A stretch of 64,000 nucleotides of DNA from JBGNFV01 sp049645705 (lineage in GTDB: Bacteria; Bacteroidota; Bacteroidia; Cytophagales; Cyclobacteriaceae): positions 4,802 to 68,801 of the forward strand of contig JBARUK010000093.1 in NCBI GenBank assembly GCA_049645705.1. The letters are read 5' to 3'. Below the pieces are notes generated by a model. It saw only the letters and a list, made by a program, of their open reading frames with translations, was not told the origin of the DNA and made no database searches. Below, piece after piece: positions 25,401 to 31,962 of this stretch (positions within the stretch are counted from its first letter, which is position 1; the number at the start of each line of letters is the position of its first letter). Position numbers and translations under genes: made by a program.

Positions 25401-25580
25401 AGCAGACCTTCCGCCGCGAAATGGCCCGATGTTACGCCATTCGATGGCGTCATAAAGTTTTTCTTCAAAAATAACGTCACTTTTCTGCCGGGACTTCCTT
25501 CGCTGGGCCTCCCCCTGCCATGGTAGCACCATCAGAATAAGCGCGAAAAGAAAAGATAAACGAAGTATTGGTTTAGTCAT
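22413..25580 (-). CDS. Sortilin/VPS10-type beta-propeller exported protein
   Basis: 1055 residues with signal peptide (MTKPILRLSFLFALILMVLP.., ending near GEAQ). The first about 750 residues are repeats of the Asp-box/BNR kind, S-x-D-G-G-x-x-W (TRDGGSSWENIS, SKDGGQTWERI, STDGGDNWEKL, RSDDGGETWAR), as in sortilin and xyloglucanase-type propellers. The last about 300 residues hold a beta domain (FVWNMRHASAKGFDNMV) and a helical region. Bacteroidota relatives are often labelled glycosyl hydrolase, but no catalytic residues can be assigned here. No T9SS domain at the C-terminus; likely periplasmic or secreted. Confidence 0.82.
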   Translation of the reverse strand: MTKPILRLSFLFALILMVLPWQGEAQRRKSRQKSDVIFEEKLYDAIEWRNIGPFRGGRSAAVTGVPGKPNLYYFGATGGGVWRTRDGGSSWENISDGHFGGSIGAVSVSESDPNTIYVGGGEVTIRGNVSYGSGMWKSVNAGKTWEQIGLENSRHIPRVRIHPDNPDLVYAAVLGDLYKSTEERGVYRSKDGGQTWERILFANADAGAVDLIMDPNNPRILYASTWNVRRTPYSLSSGGKGSALWKSTDGGDNWEKLTDKKGMPDGTLGIIGVTVSPQNSERVWAIIEANEGGVFRSDDGGETWARTNDDRALRQRAWYYSRIYADTQDEDIVYVMNVSYHRSDDGGRTFKSFNAPHGDHHDLWIAPEDNQRMIIGDDGGAQVSFDGGGNWSTYYNQPTAQFYRVTTDNHFPYRIYGAQQDNSTIRISHRTDGGNIGERDWEPSAGGESAHLAIDPENNDIIYGGSYGGLLTRVDHSTGQMRVINVWPDNPMGHGAEGMKYRFQWNFPIFFSPHQNDKLYAASNHLHVTTDEGQSWKIISPDLTRNDSTKLGPSGGPITKDNTGVEYYATIFAAVESPYEEGLIWTGSDDGLLHVTRDGGENWEDVTPSDMPKWLMINSIDPDPFVKGGAYVAGTLYKEGDYRPYLYKTKNYGKSWTKITNGIENDHFTRVVRADPSREGLLYAGTEDGMYVSFDDGASWKPFQLNLPIVPITDLAVKDNNLIAATQGRSFWMIDDLTPLHQLNNEMAGRDMYLYKPMDTWRMGGAGNGWGGGPSRTEGKNHPGGVMIHYYLEEEPDSADPVMLKFLDKNGELIRTYSTDTKERQEMLEVEKGANRFVWNMRHASAKGFDNMVLWWSSLGGPTVLPGDYTVRLVHRNDSIDQDFTIVSDPRSEASESDMQAQFDFLMELRDKVTETHEAITELREVRTQISGLLKRLEGQENMQAVVDSGKAINKRLGEVEMALYQTKNRSNQDPLNYPIRLNNKLAHLNSLASIGDYRPTDQTMEFYKEVSSQIDKELADLREVLREDIPQFNKMVRENEVDAIIIDEDKASNP

Positions 25581-25809
25581 ATTAAGCCATGGATTGTTTG
25601 GTTAAACCGCCTGTATGCTAACACAGGCCAGGCATTTTCTCACCTCTAATCAATATATCATTTTCCACTTAATCCATATACAAGATTTAAGCGGATTATA
25701 GAAGGGATGGATGGTACGTTACAGCCTAAGTACCGGAGATTAAGTAAAGAATGATACGAACCAGGGAAACGGGCAGTGGTTGACAGATCGAACCCTTATC
25801 CTATTATTT
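25581..25809. other. Divergent intergenic region
   Basis: About 230 bp between divergent genes, expected to hold both promoters; no consensus box, repeat or ORF recognised. Confidence 0.4.
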
Positions 25810-26322
25810 ATGAAAAACATAATTCCATTACTTCTTCTGAGCGTAGTATGGCTGATAGTCAGTTGCGATGCCCCTTCTCAGAATCTGCAGGAAGAAGCAA
25901 ATGCCCCGCAAGCAAACTATGAAGAGGAAAAAGAGGCAATCATTAGTACGCTGCATGATGAGACCAGGGCTGCTTTCAGACGGGATTACGAAAGCTGGCA
26001 AAAGCATTGGGTACATGACCCTTCTGTCAGTAAGACTTACATCAACTTTGCCGACAGCAGCTTGTCGGAGTCGCTGGGCTGGGAGGAGATCAGTGGTTTT
26101 GTGAAAAGCTTCATCGAAACCCATCCTGCCCCGGAACCCGTACCGGAGTTGGTGGCCGATGTGGCGGTACGCCTTTACGGTAATGGTGCATGGGTAAGCT
26201 ACGAACAGCAGGACTCACTACGTGGCCGGAAACGAGAAACCAGGTTGATGGAAAAACGGGATGGCAAATGGCGCATAGCCAACATGCATACGACTATTTA
26301 TGGGAAGGCAGCCCCAAAATAG
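25810..26322 (+). CDS. Lipoprotein with NTF2/SnoaL-like domain
   Basis: 170 residues from the ATG at 25810 (MKNIIPLLLLSVVWLIVSC; Cys about residue 19 is the lipidation site). A TTG-type extension to 25780 would break the signal peptide. The mature part starts with a helical segment (EEEKEAIISTLHDETRAAF) and ends in strands WVSYEQQD and KRDGKWRIANMHTTIYG, the pattern of DUF4440/SnoaL-like cone-shaped proteins. Ligand or reaction unknown. Confidence 0.7.
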   Translation: MKNIIPLLLLSVVWLIVSCDAPSQNLQEEANAPQANYEEEKEAIISTLHDETRAAFRRDYESWQKHWVHDPSVSKTYINFADSSLSESLGWEEISGFVKSFIETHPAPEPVPELVADVAVRLYGNGAWVSYEQQDSLRGRKRETRLMEKRDGKWRIANMHTTIYGKAAPK

Positions 26323-26492
26323 GCTTCATAGCCTATGGGCTAAAGGTTAAGGCGAGTGAGTAAATTGCACTATCATACTGCAAGTACTAGGCTGATATAG
26401 AAGTGGCCTTAGCCGCTTTATATTTCCTCTCCTGGTGTAGCAGGAGATTCGGTATCATCTCCGATTATCAAGCACATCTGCAAACCCATGCA

Positions 26493-26915
26493 CTATTTTA
26501 GATCGGACAATAAAGTTTCCAGGTCTGTTTTCTTATACATTCGGTCGAATGAGGTTGCCCCGGAGATTTCATCAGCCAGATACAGAAGTTCCAAGGCTTT
26601 TCTAAGTCTGTTCTTTGCTTCCTGTTTATTTTCTTCTTTGGCAGACTCACCTGTTTCTTTCAGGTAATGTGACAGGGTATCCAAATGGGTAGCTTGCACT
26701 TTTCTTTCAAGCAAATACTGCTCAAGTGCCTTATCTGACAGCGTTAGTAGCTGATGTATATCAATATCAAGTTCATCCTGAAGCCTCTGATCGGTTATTT
26801 CCATTCCCTGCGTTGCATTTCCCTTACTCTTCATTCCCAGGAAAGTCGCCAAAATAGTCCCCAACACTTTTCCCAGCTGCTCTATCTGCTCTTTGATCAG
26901 GTCTCTTTGTTGCAT
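26493..26915 (-). CDS. Small helical protein, unknown function
   Basis: 140 residues, predicted almost all helix, no signal peptide or membrane segment. Begins MQQRDLIKEQIEQLGKVLGT and ends with a helical region LRKALELLYLADE. Charged and Gln/Lys/Glu rich. A resemblance to short proteins with the QIEQL..LG start in Firmicutes was noticed but cannot be confirmed. Isolated single gene. Confidence 0.6.
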   Translation of the reverse strand: MQQRDLIKEQIEQLGKVLGTILATFLGMKSKGNATQGMEITDQRLQDELDIDIHQLLTLSDKALEQYLLERKVQATHLDTLSHYLKETGESAKEENKQEAKNRLRKALELLYLADEISGATSFDRMYKKTDLETLLSDLK

Positions 26916-27011
26916 TGTTCTTTATTTTCCGAACGATAGATACTGACTGTATAGTCTGCTAATCGTGGTCATCCAAATCATAAACAGCCAAAGGATCGAC
27001 CCTCCCGGAGC

Positions 27012-28034
27012 TTAAAATGCTATCTGTTGAAGGCCCAGCTCTTCCATATCCTCACCTATGATCCGGACTTGTACGGCGGGTTTGGCACCCGACCAGTCTA
27101 TTTCCATTAGTCCAAAGTTTCTGGCTATGATCAGTTCACCCACGCGGTGCCTGTTTTGTTCATTGCGGGCATCTCTCCAGGTATGGGTAAGGCCGCTGCT
27201 TGTGATTTCATAGAGCGGTCGACGCATACCCTCAGGCTGCAGACGGCTAACTTCTGCTATATGGCGGTCACCACTTAACAAAATGGCGTTATCCGTTTCT
27301 GTATAAGCCAGCAAATCAAACAGTCGTTGCCGTTCTTTAGGAAAATTGGCCCACTTCTCGAAGCGGTGCTCTTCGGGTATGACCTGTATCCCGCTGCCGA
27401 TAAGTATGAGATCGGCTTTACTATCCAGTAGTTCACCCTCCAGCCATTTCCATTGGGCTTCGCCCAGAACTGTGCCTTCCTGGTTGGGCTGGCTGATGCC
27501 TTCTTCAACGTGCACTGTGTCGCGAAAGTAGCGGGCATCCAGCAGGATTACCTGCACCTGCTTACCTTCAGGGCCGAATGTTTGGCTACTGTACAGTCCC
27601 TCACGCCTGCGCTCAGGTGCCCCGGCTGGTATGTCCAGAAAGTCCATAGCCGCCTGCTGACTTTGTGATTTATGATTGAAGTCTTTTCCTCCATTATTAA
27701 TCCCGAAATCATGGTCGTCCCAGGTACCTACTACAGGTGTACGTGATATCAGTTCCTGGTAGCCGGGCCTCATTTTCTGCTTCGCATATTTGGCCCGCAT
27801 TACAATCATATCTGAGGTATCACCATAAATATTATCTCCCAGCCATATGTAGAGATCAGGGGTGGTCTGCAGGATCTCGCCCCACATCTGCCTGTCGCTG
27901 TCCTGATGGCTGCATGACCCAAAGGCAATACGGGTAAGGACAGCATCGCTGTCAAATGACTGTGCAAATATGCCCTGCGGGACAATAAGCAGGAGGCAAA
28001 AGAATAAGCGGCTGACTAGTTTGGTAATGATCAT
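27012..28034 (-). CDS. PhoD-like alkaline phosphatase/phosphodiesterase
   Basis: 340 residues with signal peptide ending near GIFAQ. Metal-dependent PhoD-family motifs in order: AFGSCSHQD, YIWLGDNIYGDT, GTWDDHDFGINNGG, and SGDRHIAEVSR. These bind the Fe/Ca or similar active-site metals. Likely frees phosphate from phosphodiesters in the periplasm or outside the cell. Relatives are often longer; this is a compact form. Confidence 0.88.
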   Translation of the reverse strand: MIITKLVSRLFFCLLLIVPQGIFAQSFDSDAVLTRIAFGSCSHQDSDRQMWGEILQTTPDLYIWLGDNIYGDTSDMIVMRAKYAKQKMRPGYQELISRTPVVGTWDDHDFGINNGGKDFNHKSQSQQAAMDFLDIPAGAPERRREGLYSSQTFGPEGKQVQVILLDARYFRDTVHVEEGISQPNQEGTVLGEAQWKWLEGELLDSKADLILIGSGIQVIPEEHRFEKWANFPKERQRLFDLLAYTETDNAILLSGDRHIAEVSRLQPEGMRRPLYEITSSGLTHTWRDARNEQNRHRVGELIIARNFGLMEIDWSGAKPAVQVRIIGEDMEELGLQQIAF

Positions 28035-28068
28035 GAATAAGTACGTTATAAAGGCGCAATAAGATCAA

Positions 28069-28093
28069 ATTTGGCCAAATACTATAGTATACT
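28069..28093. repeat. Adjacent short palindromes upstream of the PhoD gene
   Basis: ATTTGGCCAAAT (28069-28080) is a perfect 12-bp palindrome, followed at once by ACTATAGT and overlapping AGTATACT. It lies 35-60 bp upstream of the PhoD-like start and could be an operator; no regulator is nearby. Confidence 0.35.
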
Positions 28094-28119
28094 GTATTAG
28101 GCTTGAATGAATTTTCAGC

Positions 28120-28821
28120 TTATCGTTTTCCCAGGTAGGTACAGGGTATAGGGGTCTCTGTCACGTGTCCGTTTTTGGATTCTATCCGGTAGGCACTGTG
28201 CCCTTCCCGTGATGAGTAAGCACCCTTCAGCATGGTGCCTTCAAAGTGAAGGCCTACACAGTTTTCTACACCATACCCGTTTCGTACCTCGCCACTTCCG
28301 ATAAGCTCATGAAATGAAGGCCTTCGTCCCTCATTTTCGTAGTGTGCGCAGTGGCTGCCCTGCAGGAGTCCGAGGCAGGGCTCCGGAGATAGCCTCTCAG
28401 GGTTACTATCTGTAACCGCTTCTTCAAACCAGCAAGCGCTACCGCTACTGACACCTGCCAGTACTGTGCCTTGCTTCCAGGCTTTTCGCAGCATATTATC
28501 TACTCCCAGCTCCTTCCAGGTATCGAGCATATGGGTGGTATGGCCTCCGGTTACATATATAATGTCTGCATCCAGTAAGATGGCCTCCAGATTAGTGTAG
28601 TGCTGCTTGGTGAGGCGAAGTGCGGCCGTGCGGGCCTGAAGCTGCCTTCCGATGGTCTCATGAAACAGCTCTATCATTTCGGCAGAATCGCCGCTCGCAG
28701 TGGGTAACAAAAGTACTTTAGGGTGGGGATCCGGGACCAGGGAAAAAATAAACTGATCCAGAAGCAGGTTGTCAGGTTCCATGGAGAAACCGCCGCCGCC
28801 CATTCCGACAATGTGTTGCAT
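28120..28821 (-). CDS. Peptidase E-like serine peptidase (family S51)
   Basis: 233 residues from the ATG at 28821 (MQHIVGMGGGGFSMEPDN), matching the about 230 residues of aspartyl dipeptidase PepE; a frame extension to 28986 adds unrelated low-quality sequence. Seen: GMGGGGF, KVLLLPTASGDS, IYVTGGHTTHML, and the nucleophile Ser in LAGVSSGSACWF (the AGxSxG elbow), then a late GYGVENCVGLHF. Likely cytoplasmic; cleaves N-terminal Asp dipeptides if a true PepE. Confidence 0.85.
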   Translation of the reverse strand: MQHIVGMGGGGFSMEPDNLLLDQFIFSLVPDPHPKVLLLPTASGDSAEMIELFHETIGRQLQARTAALRLTKQHYTNLEAILLDADIIYVTGGHTTHMLDTWKELGVDNMLRKAWKQGTVLAGVSSGSACWFEEAVTDSNPERLSPEPCLGLLQGSHCAHYENEGRRPSFHELIGSGEVRNGYGVENCVGLHFEGTMLKGAYSSREGHSAYRIESKNGHVTETPIPCTYLGKR

Positions 28822-29190
28822 AAACTGGTATTTTCCAGAAATATAACAGAAAATTTTACCTCTAAAAAAAGAAAAGGCCCCCGGGGTCCATAGCCGTCTA
28901 GTTAGGTAAGTAAACAATTCAAAGCCAAAACAGTGATGAAATTCCTCTTCCATTGGGAGATGGTCCGGCAGCCCGTGGTCCGGCAATCCGACATTTCACA
29001 ATAGCCGACGGCTATGGTATCAAGGCACCAACTATAGGCAGGAAGTGTAACAATACTTATCCCTTCTTTCTTTTGTTATAGACTTTGGTGTCTTATCAAT
29101 ATTGTCAGTCCTGATAAGAATTCCTTTTCGACCTTAGGCAGTACGGCATTCCGGGACCGGCGAAAAGCATACCGCTGTTTTTTCATCAGT

Positions 29191-29268
29191 TTGGACCGCA
29201 AACGGTTGGACCGCAAACGGTTGAGCTCGCACGCGATTGGACTCGCACGCGAGTGGGCCGCATGCGGC
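29191..29268. repeat. Short tandem repeats with palindromic cores
   Basis: Five units: two identical 15-mers TTGGACCGCAAACGG, then 16-mers TTGAGCTCGCACGCGA and TTGGACTCGCACGCGA, then a diverged unit with GCCGCATGCGGC. Each unit has a GC-rich palindromic centre that differs between units while the TTGGA-type spacer is kept. Confidence 0.7.
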
Positions 29269-29510
29269 TGAAGACATCGGAATGTACAATTTGTTCCCAA
29301 CAAGCATAACGTCTGGCTATGGTAAAGAATACCCGAAGGATACCCCTTCTCAATACGGTTTAAAAACGGTTAAGTAACGGTTCAGCATCGGCCCAGGTGA
29401 AGGTGAAAGATCTGGTAAAAGAGGGCGGGTGGTGTAAAAAGAATATACTGTTAAAATACAATTTACAAGGGAGTAATCAAATGAAATGCTGCTTTGTATA
29501 CAATCTTTCG

Positions 29511-29574
29511 GCTTGACGGCTAAAGACCAACACAATGATATAATTTTCCCGCATTGTGAAAATAGCCGTCAAGC
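29511..29574. repeat. Nested inverted repeat
   Basis: Outer arms GCTTGACGGCTA (29511-29522) and TAGCCGTCAAGC (29563-29574) are a perfect 12-bp pair; inner arms CACAATG (29531-29537) and CATTGTG (29552-29558) are a perfect 7-bp pair. The whole could fold as one 64-nt two-stem RNA or be a small mobile-element remnant. Confidence 0.6.
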
Positions 29575-29668
29575 TAAGGGTGTTTCCTATGATTAGTATT
29601 TTCAGATATGAAAAAAGGCAGTAACTCCAGAGAAAGCCGGGCCTTAATTTTAAATCATTCAGAAATGA

Positions 29669-30808
29669 TCAGCTCAGTGCCTGCTCCAGGTCGGCGATCA
29701 GGTCATCGGCATCTTCTATACCTACACTGAGCCTGATAAGTGAATCTGACACACCAGTCTTCTGGCGTTCGCTCAATGGTATGGCCGCATGTGTCATGCT
29801 GGCCGGGTGGCCGCACAGTGACTCTACACCACCAAGTGATTCTGCCAGGGCAAAAAGCTTAAATTTTTCCAATACGCTGAAAGCAGCAGATTCTGTATCG
29901 GTTTTCAGTGAAAACGAGATCATACCACCAAAATCTTTCATCTGACGTCCGGCTATTTCATGGTTAGGATGTGACTTCAGGCCAGGCCAGTAAAGCTTGT
30001 ACACTGCTCCATTTGTTTTAAGATACTCCGCTATTCTACGTCCGTTTTCACAATGACGCTGCATGCGTATATGCAGGGTCTTCAGTCCTCTTAGTACCAG
30101 AAAGCAGTCCTGAGGACCGGGGACGGCGCCGCAACTGTTCTGTATAAAAGCCAGCTTTTCGGCAAGTTCTTCATCATTTACTACCAGTGCTCCCATAACT
30201 ACATCGCTATGGCCACCCAGGTATTTGGTCACTGAGTGCATCACCAGGTCGGCACCAAGGTCAAGAGGGGTCTGGAGATAAGGGGTAGAGAATGTATTAT
30301 CTACTCCTAACAGCACATTATATTTTTTCGCGATCTTCGATACAGCTTCTATATCGATGATGTTCATCATGGGGTTTGTGGGCGTTTCCACCCAAATAAG
30401 ACGGGTATTATCAGTTATGTGCTTCTCAATAGAGGCTGCCTCTCCCATAGGGACAAAGGTAAACCTGATGCCGTACTGTTGGAATATTTTGGTGAACAGA
30501 CGATATGTACCTCCATACAGATCATTGGTACTGATGACTTCGTCACCGGGCTTGAACATCTTGATCACAGCATCGATAGCACCGAGGCCAGAAGAAAAGC
30601 AGAGACCAGTCTTGCCATTTTCCAGTGCAGCAATACTGTTATCTAAAGCGGTACGGGTGGGGTTTTGCGTACGGCTGTATTCATAACCCTGATGTTTGCC
30701 AGGGCTGGACTGCACGTAGGTTGAGGTTTGATAAATAGGTGTCATGATGGCACCGGTAGAGGGGTCCGGCTCTACGCCTGCATGTATGGCTTTCGTTCCG
30801 AATTTCAT
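29669..30808 (-). CDS. Cystathionine gamma-synthase/beta-lyase family PLP enzyme
   Basis: 379 residues from the ATG at 30808 (MKFGTKAIHAGVEPDPSTGA), the usual family start. Trans-sulfuration type PLP enzyme. Seen: TPIYQTSTYVQ, YEYSRTQNPTR, the PLP-phosphate region SSGLGAID, ETPTNPMM, VDNTFSTPYLQ, and the Schiff-base Lys in MHSVTKYLGGHSDVVMG; C-terminal SLGGVESLCGHPASMTH. Whether it is a synthase (metB) or lyase (metC, cystathionine gamma-lyase) cannot be told. Cytoplasmic. Confidence 0.92.
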   Translation of the reverse strand: MKFGTKAIHAGVEPDPSTGAIMTPIYQTSTYVQSSPGKHQGYEYSRTQNPTRTALDNSIAALENGKTGLCFSSGLGAIDAVIKMFKPGDEVISTNDLYGGTYRLFTKIFQQYGIRFTFVPMGEAASIEKHITDNTRLIWVETPTNPMMNIIDIEAVSKIAKKYNVLLGVDNTFSTPYLQTPLDLGADLVMHSVTKYLGGHSDVVMGALVVNDEELAEKLAFIQNSCGAVPGPQDCFLVLRGLKTLHIRMQRHCENGRRIAEYLKTNGAVYKLYWPGLKSHPNHEIAGRQMKDFGGMISFSLKTDTESAAFSVLEKFKLFALAESLGGVESLCGHPASMTHAAIPLSERQKTGVSDSLIRLSVGIEDADDLIADLEQALS

Positions 30809-30869
30809 AAAAATCACTTTGTTAATCTGTAAGTTAAAAGAATTAAAAAGGAAGTAAGTTAAAGTGTCG

Positions 30870-31541
30870 CTAGTCTTTCTGTTCCCGGAGATCAGGAGAC
30901 AGCCGGGCATTTTGCCTTAGCCGGAAAAACAGGTACACGTCAATAAGGGTATGGGCCACCATAGCTGAGATAAGTCCGTAGTGCCGGGCCATGTATCCTA
31001 CTCCTGCTATCACCACAGTCATACATAGTCCATATAACGCCAGTGGGCGGTTGGCCGGGGAGAGATACCCATGTATTGCCACAAATAGTATGCTGGTGAG
31101 CCAAATACCCAGCCAGGGCTGCACTGCTCCACGAAAGAACAGTTCCTCACCTATACCGGCACACAATGAAATGATGAGGATATCCGAACCTTTAAGCTCG
31201 ATCCCCCCGATCAATCGTGTGAAGAACCGGCGGGTGGGCTTAAGGTAATTTATCTCAACTAACCGCCATAACAGTACTGCAGAGACCAGGCCATATACAC
31301 TACCTATGGCTGTTTGCAGGCCCAGGTGATAAAAAAGTAAAGTATGCTGCCATTCGGGAAAAAATGTGTTGACCATGTCTCCTTTATGAAGATAATAGAT
31401 CAGCACCAGTCCGCTTCCGCCAAAAATAATAAGGGTGAGAAGAGCAATTACTAACACTCCCTTACGGCTCATCGATCTTTTCACAATTAATTGACAGGTC
31501 TGCTCAGGAGACAGAAACCAGCCTTGTTCGCTGGTTTTCAT
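30870..31541 (-). CDS. CPBP-family intramembrane metalloprotease
   Basis: 223 residues with five to six hydrophobic segments. The CPBP (Abi/CAAX protease-like) motif EELFFRGAVQPWLG holds the EExxxR signature, and later FVAIHGY and HTLIDVYLFF supply the conserved His. Role in Bacteroidota is unknown; some relatives act in peptide maturation or bacteriocin self-protection. The ATG at 31541 overlaps the upstream gene by 38 nt; an in-frame ATG at 31472 (MSRKGVLVIALL) would still keep all membrane segments. Confidence 0.82.
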   Translation of the reverse strand: MKTSEQGWFLSPEQTCQLIVKRSMSRKGVLVIALLTLIIFGGSGLVLIYYLHKGDMVNTFFPEWQHTLLFYHLGLQTAIGSVYGLVSAVLLWRLVEINYLKPTRRFFTRLIGGIELKGSDILIISLCAGIGEELFFRGAVQPWLGIWLTSILFVAIHGYLSPANRPLALYGLCMTVVIAGVGYMARHYGLISAMVAHTLIDVYLFFRLRQNARLSPDLREQKD

Positions 31542-31863
31542 TGATGATCACGTCCAGCAGCATATCTACTATGTGCTCAGGAACTGCATCTTTCATTCCC
31601 TGATAGAGATAATTCACTACCTGCCCGCTAAACCCCTTGTAGGCGATTCTGCCTATAATACGGTTAGACGCCATGTGGCATATAGAAATTTCTCTTACGG
31701 GCTCGTCCAGTCCGTTTCCATACATGCTCCTTATTTTCCAGGTCAGAGATGTGTTCTCCCGTGTAATCTGGTTCAGCAGCCCGATAATGTGATCATCTTC
31801 CAGTGTATTATTCAAAAGTATTGCGAGGCTATAGGTTAGTGGGTGGCTGGTTTTGTATATCAA
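31504..31863 (-). CDS. Unrecognised 119-aa protein
   Basis: 119 residues, no signal peptide or membrane helix, mixed alpha/beta. Sequence such as ENTSLTWKIRSMYGNGLDE and MLLDVIINENQ matches no family known to me. Start appears to be TTG at 31863, preceded by AAAGGA, a rare good Shine-Dalgarno in this window; no ATG is available before residue 47. It overlaps the CPBP gene and is probably co-transcribed with it. Confidence 0.55.
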   Translation of the reverse strand: MIYKTSHPLTYSLAILLNNTLEDDHIIGLLNQITRENTSLTWKIRSMYGNGLDEPVREISICHMASNRIIGRIAYKGFSGQVVNYLYQGMKDAVPEHIVDMLLDVIINENQRTRLVSVS

Positions 31864-31962
31864 TTGTCCTTTGACAAATAATATATACTACTTTACATAA
31901 AAAATCTTGAAAAAGCAGCATATCTGACACAATTTAGAGGACTCTAATTCAAAAGTGATAAA

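Larger units (their letters stand above)
28822..29668. other. 850-bp gene-free, repeat-rich stretch
   Basis: No convincing gene. It holds an 11-bp inverted pair CCATAGCCGTC (28888-28898)/GACGGCTATGG (29007-29017), a duplicated GGTCCGGCA string near 28965-28985, a run of 15/16-bp tandem units with palindromic cores (29191-29268) and a nested inverted repeat (29511-29574). Short frames in it have no family look. It may be a decayed gene region or hold a non-coding RNA. Confidence 0.5.

Noticed and set aside
29076..29303. 75-codon minus-strand frame over the tandem units
   Set aside because: Low-complexity translation caused by the repeats; no conserved look or start signal.
29600..29652. Possible terminator AAGGC/GCCTT after the PLP-enzyme gene
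   Set aside because: Stem of only five pairs with a long loop; too weak to call.
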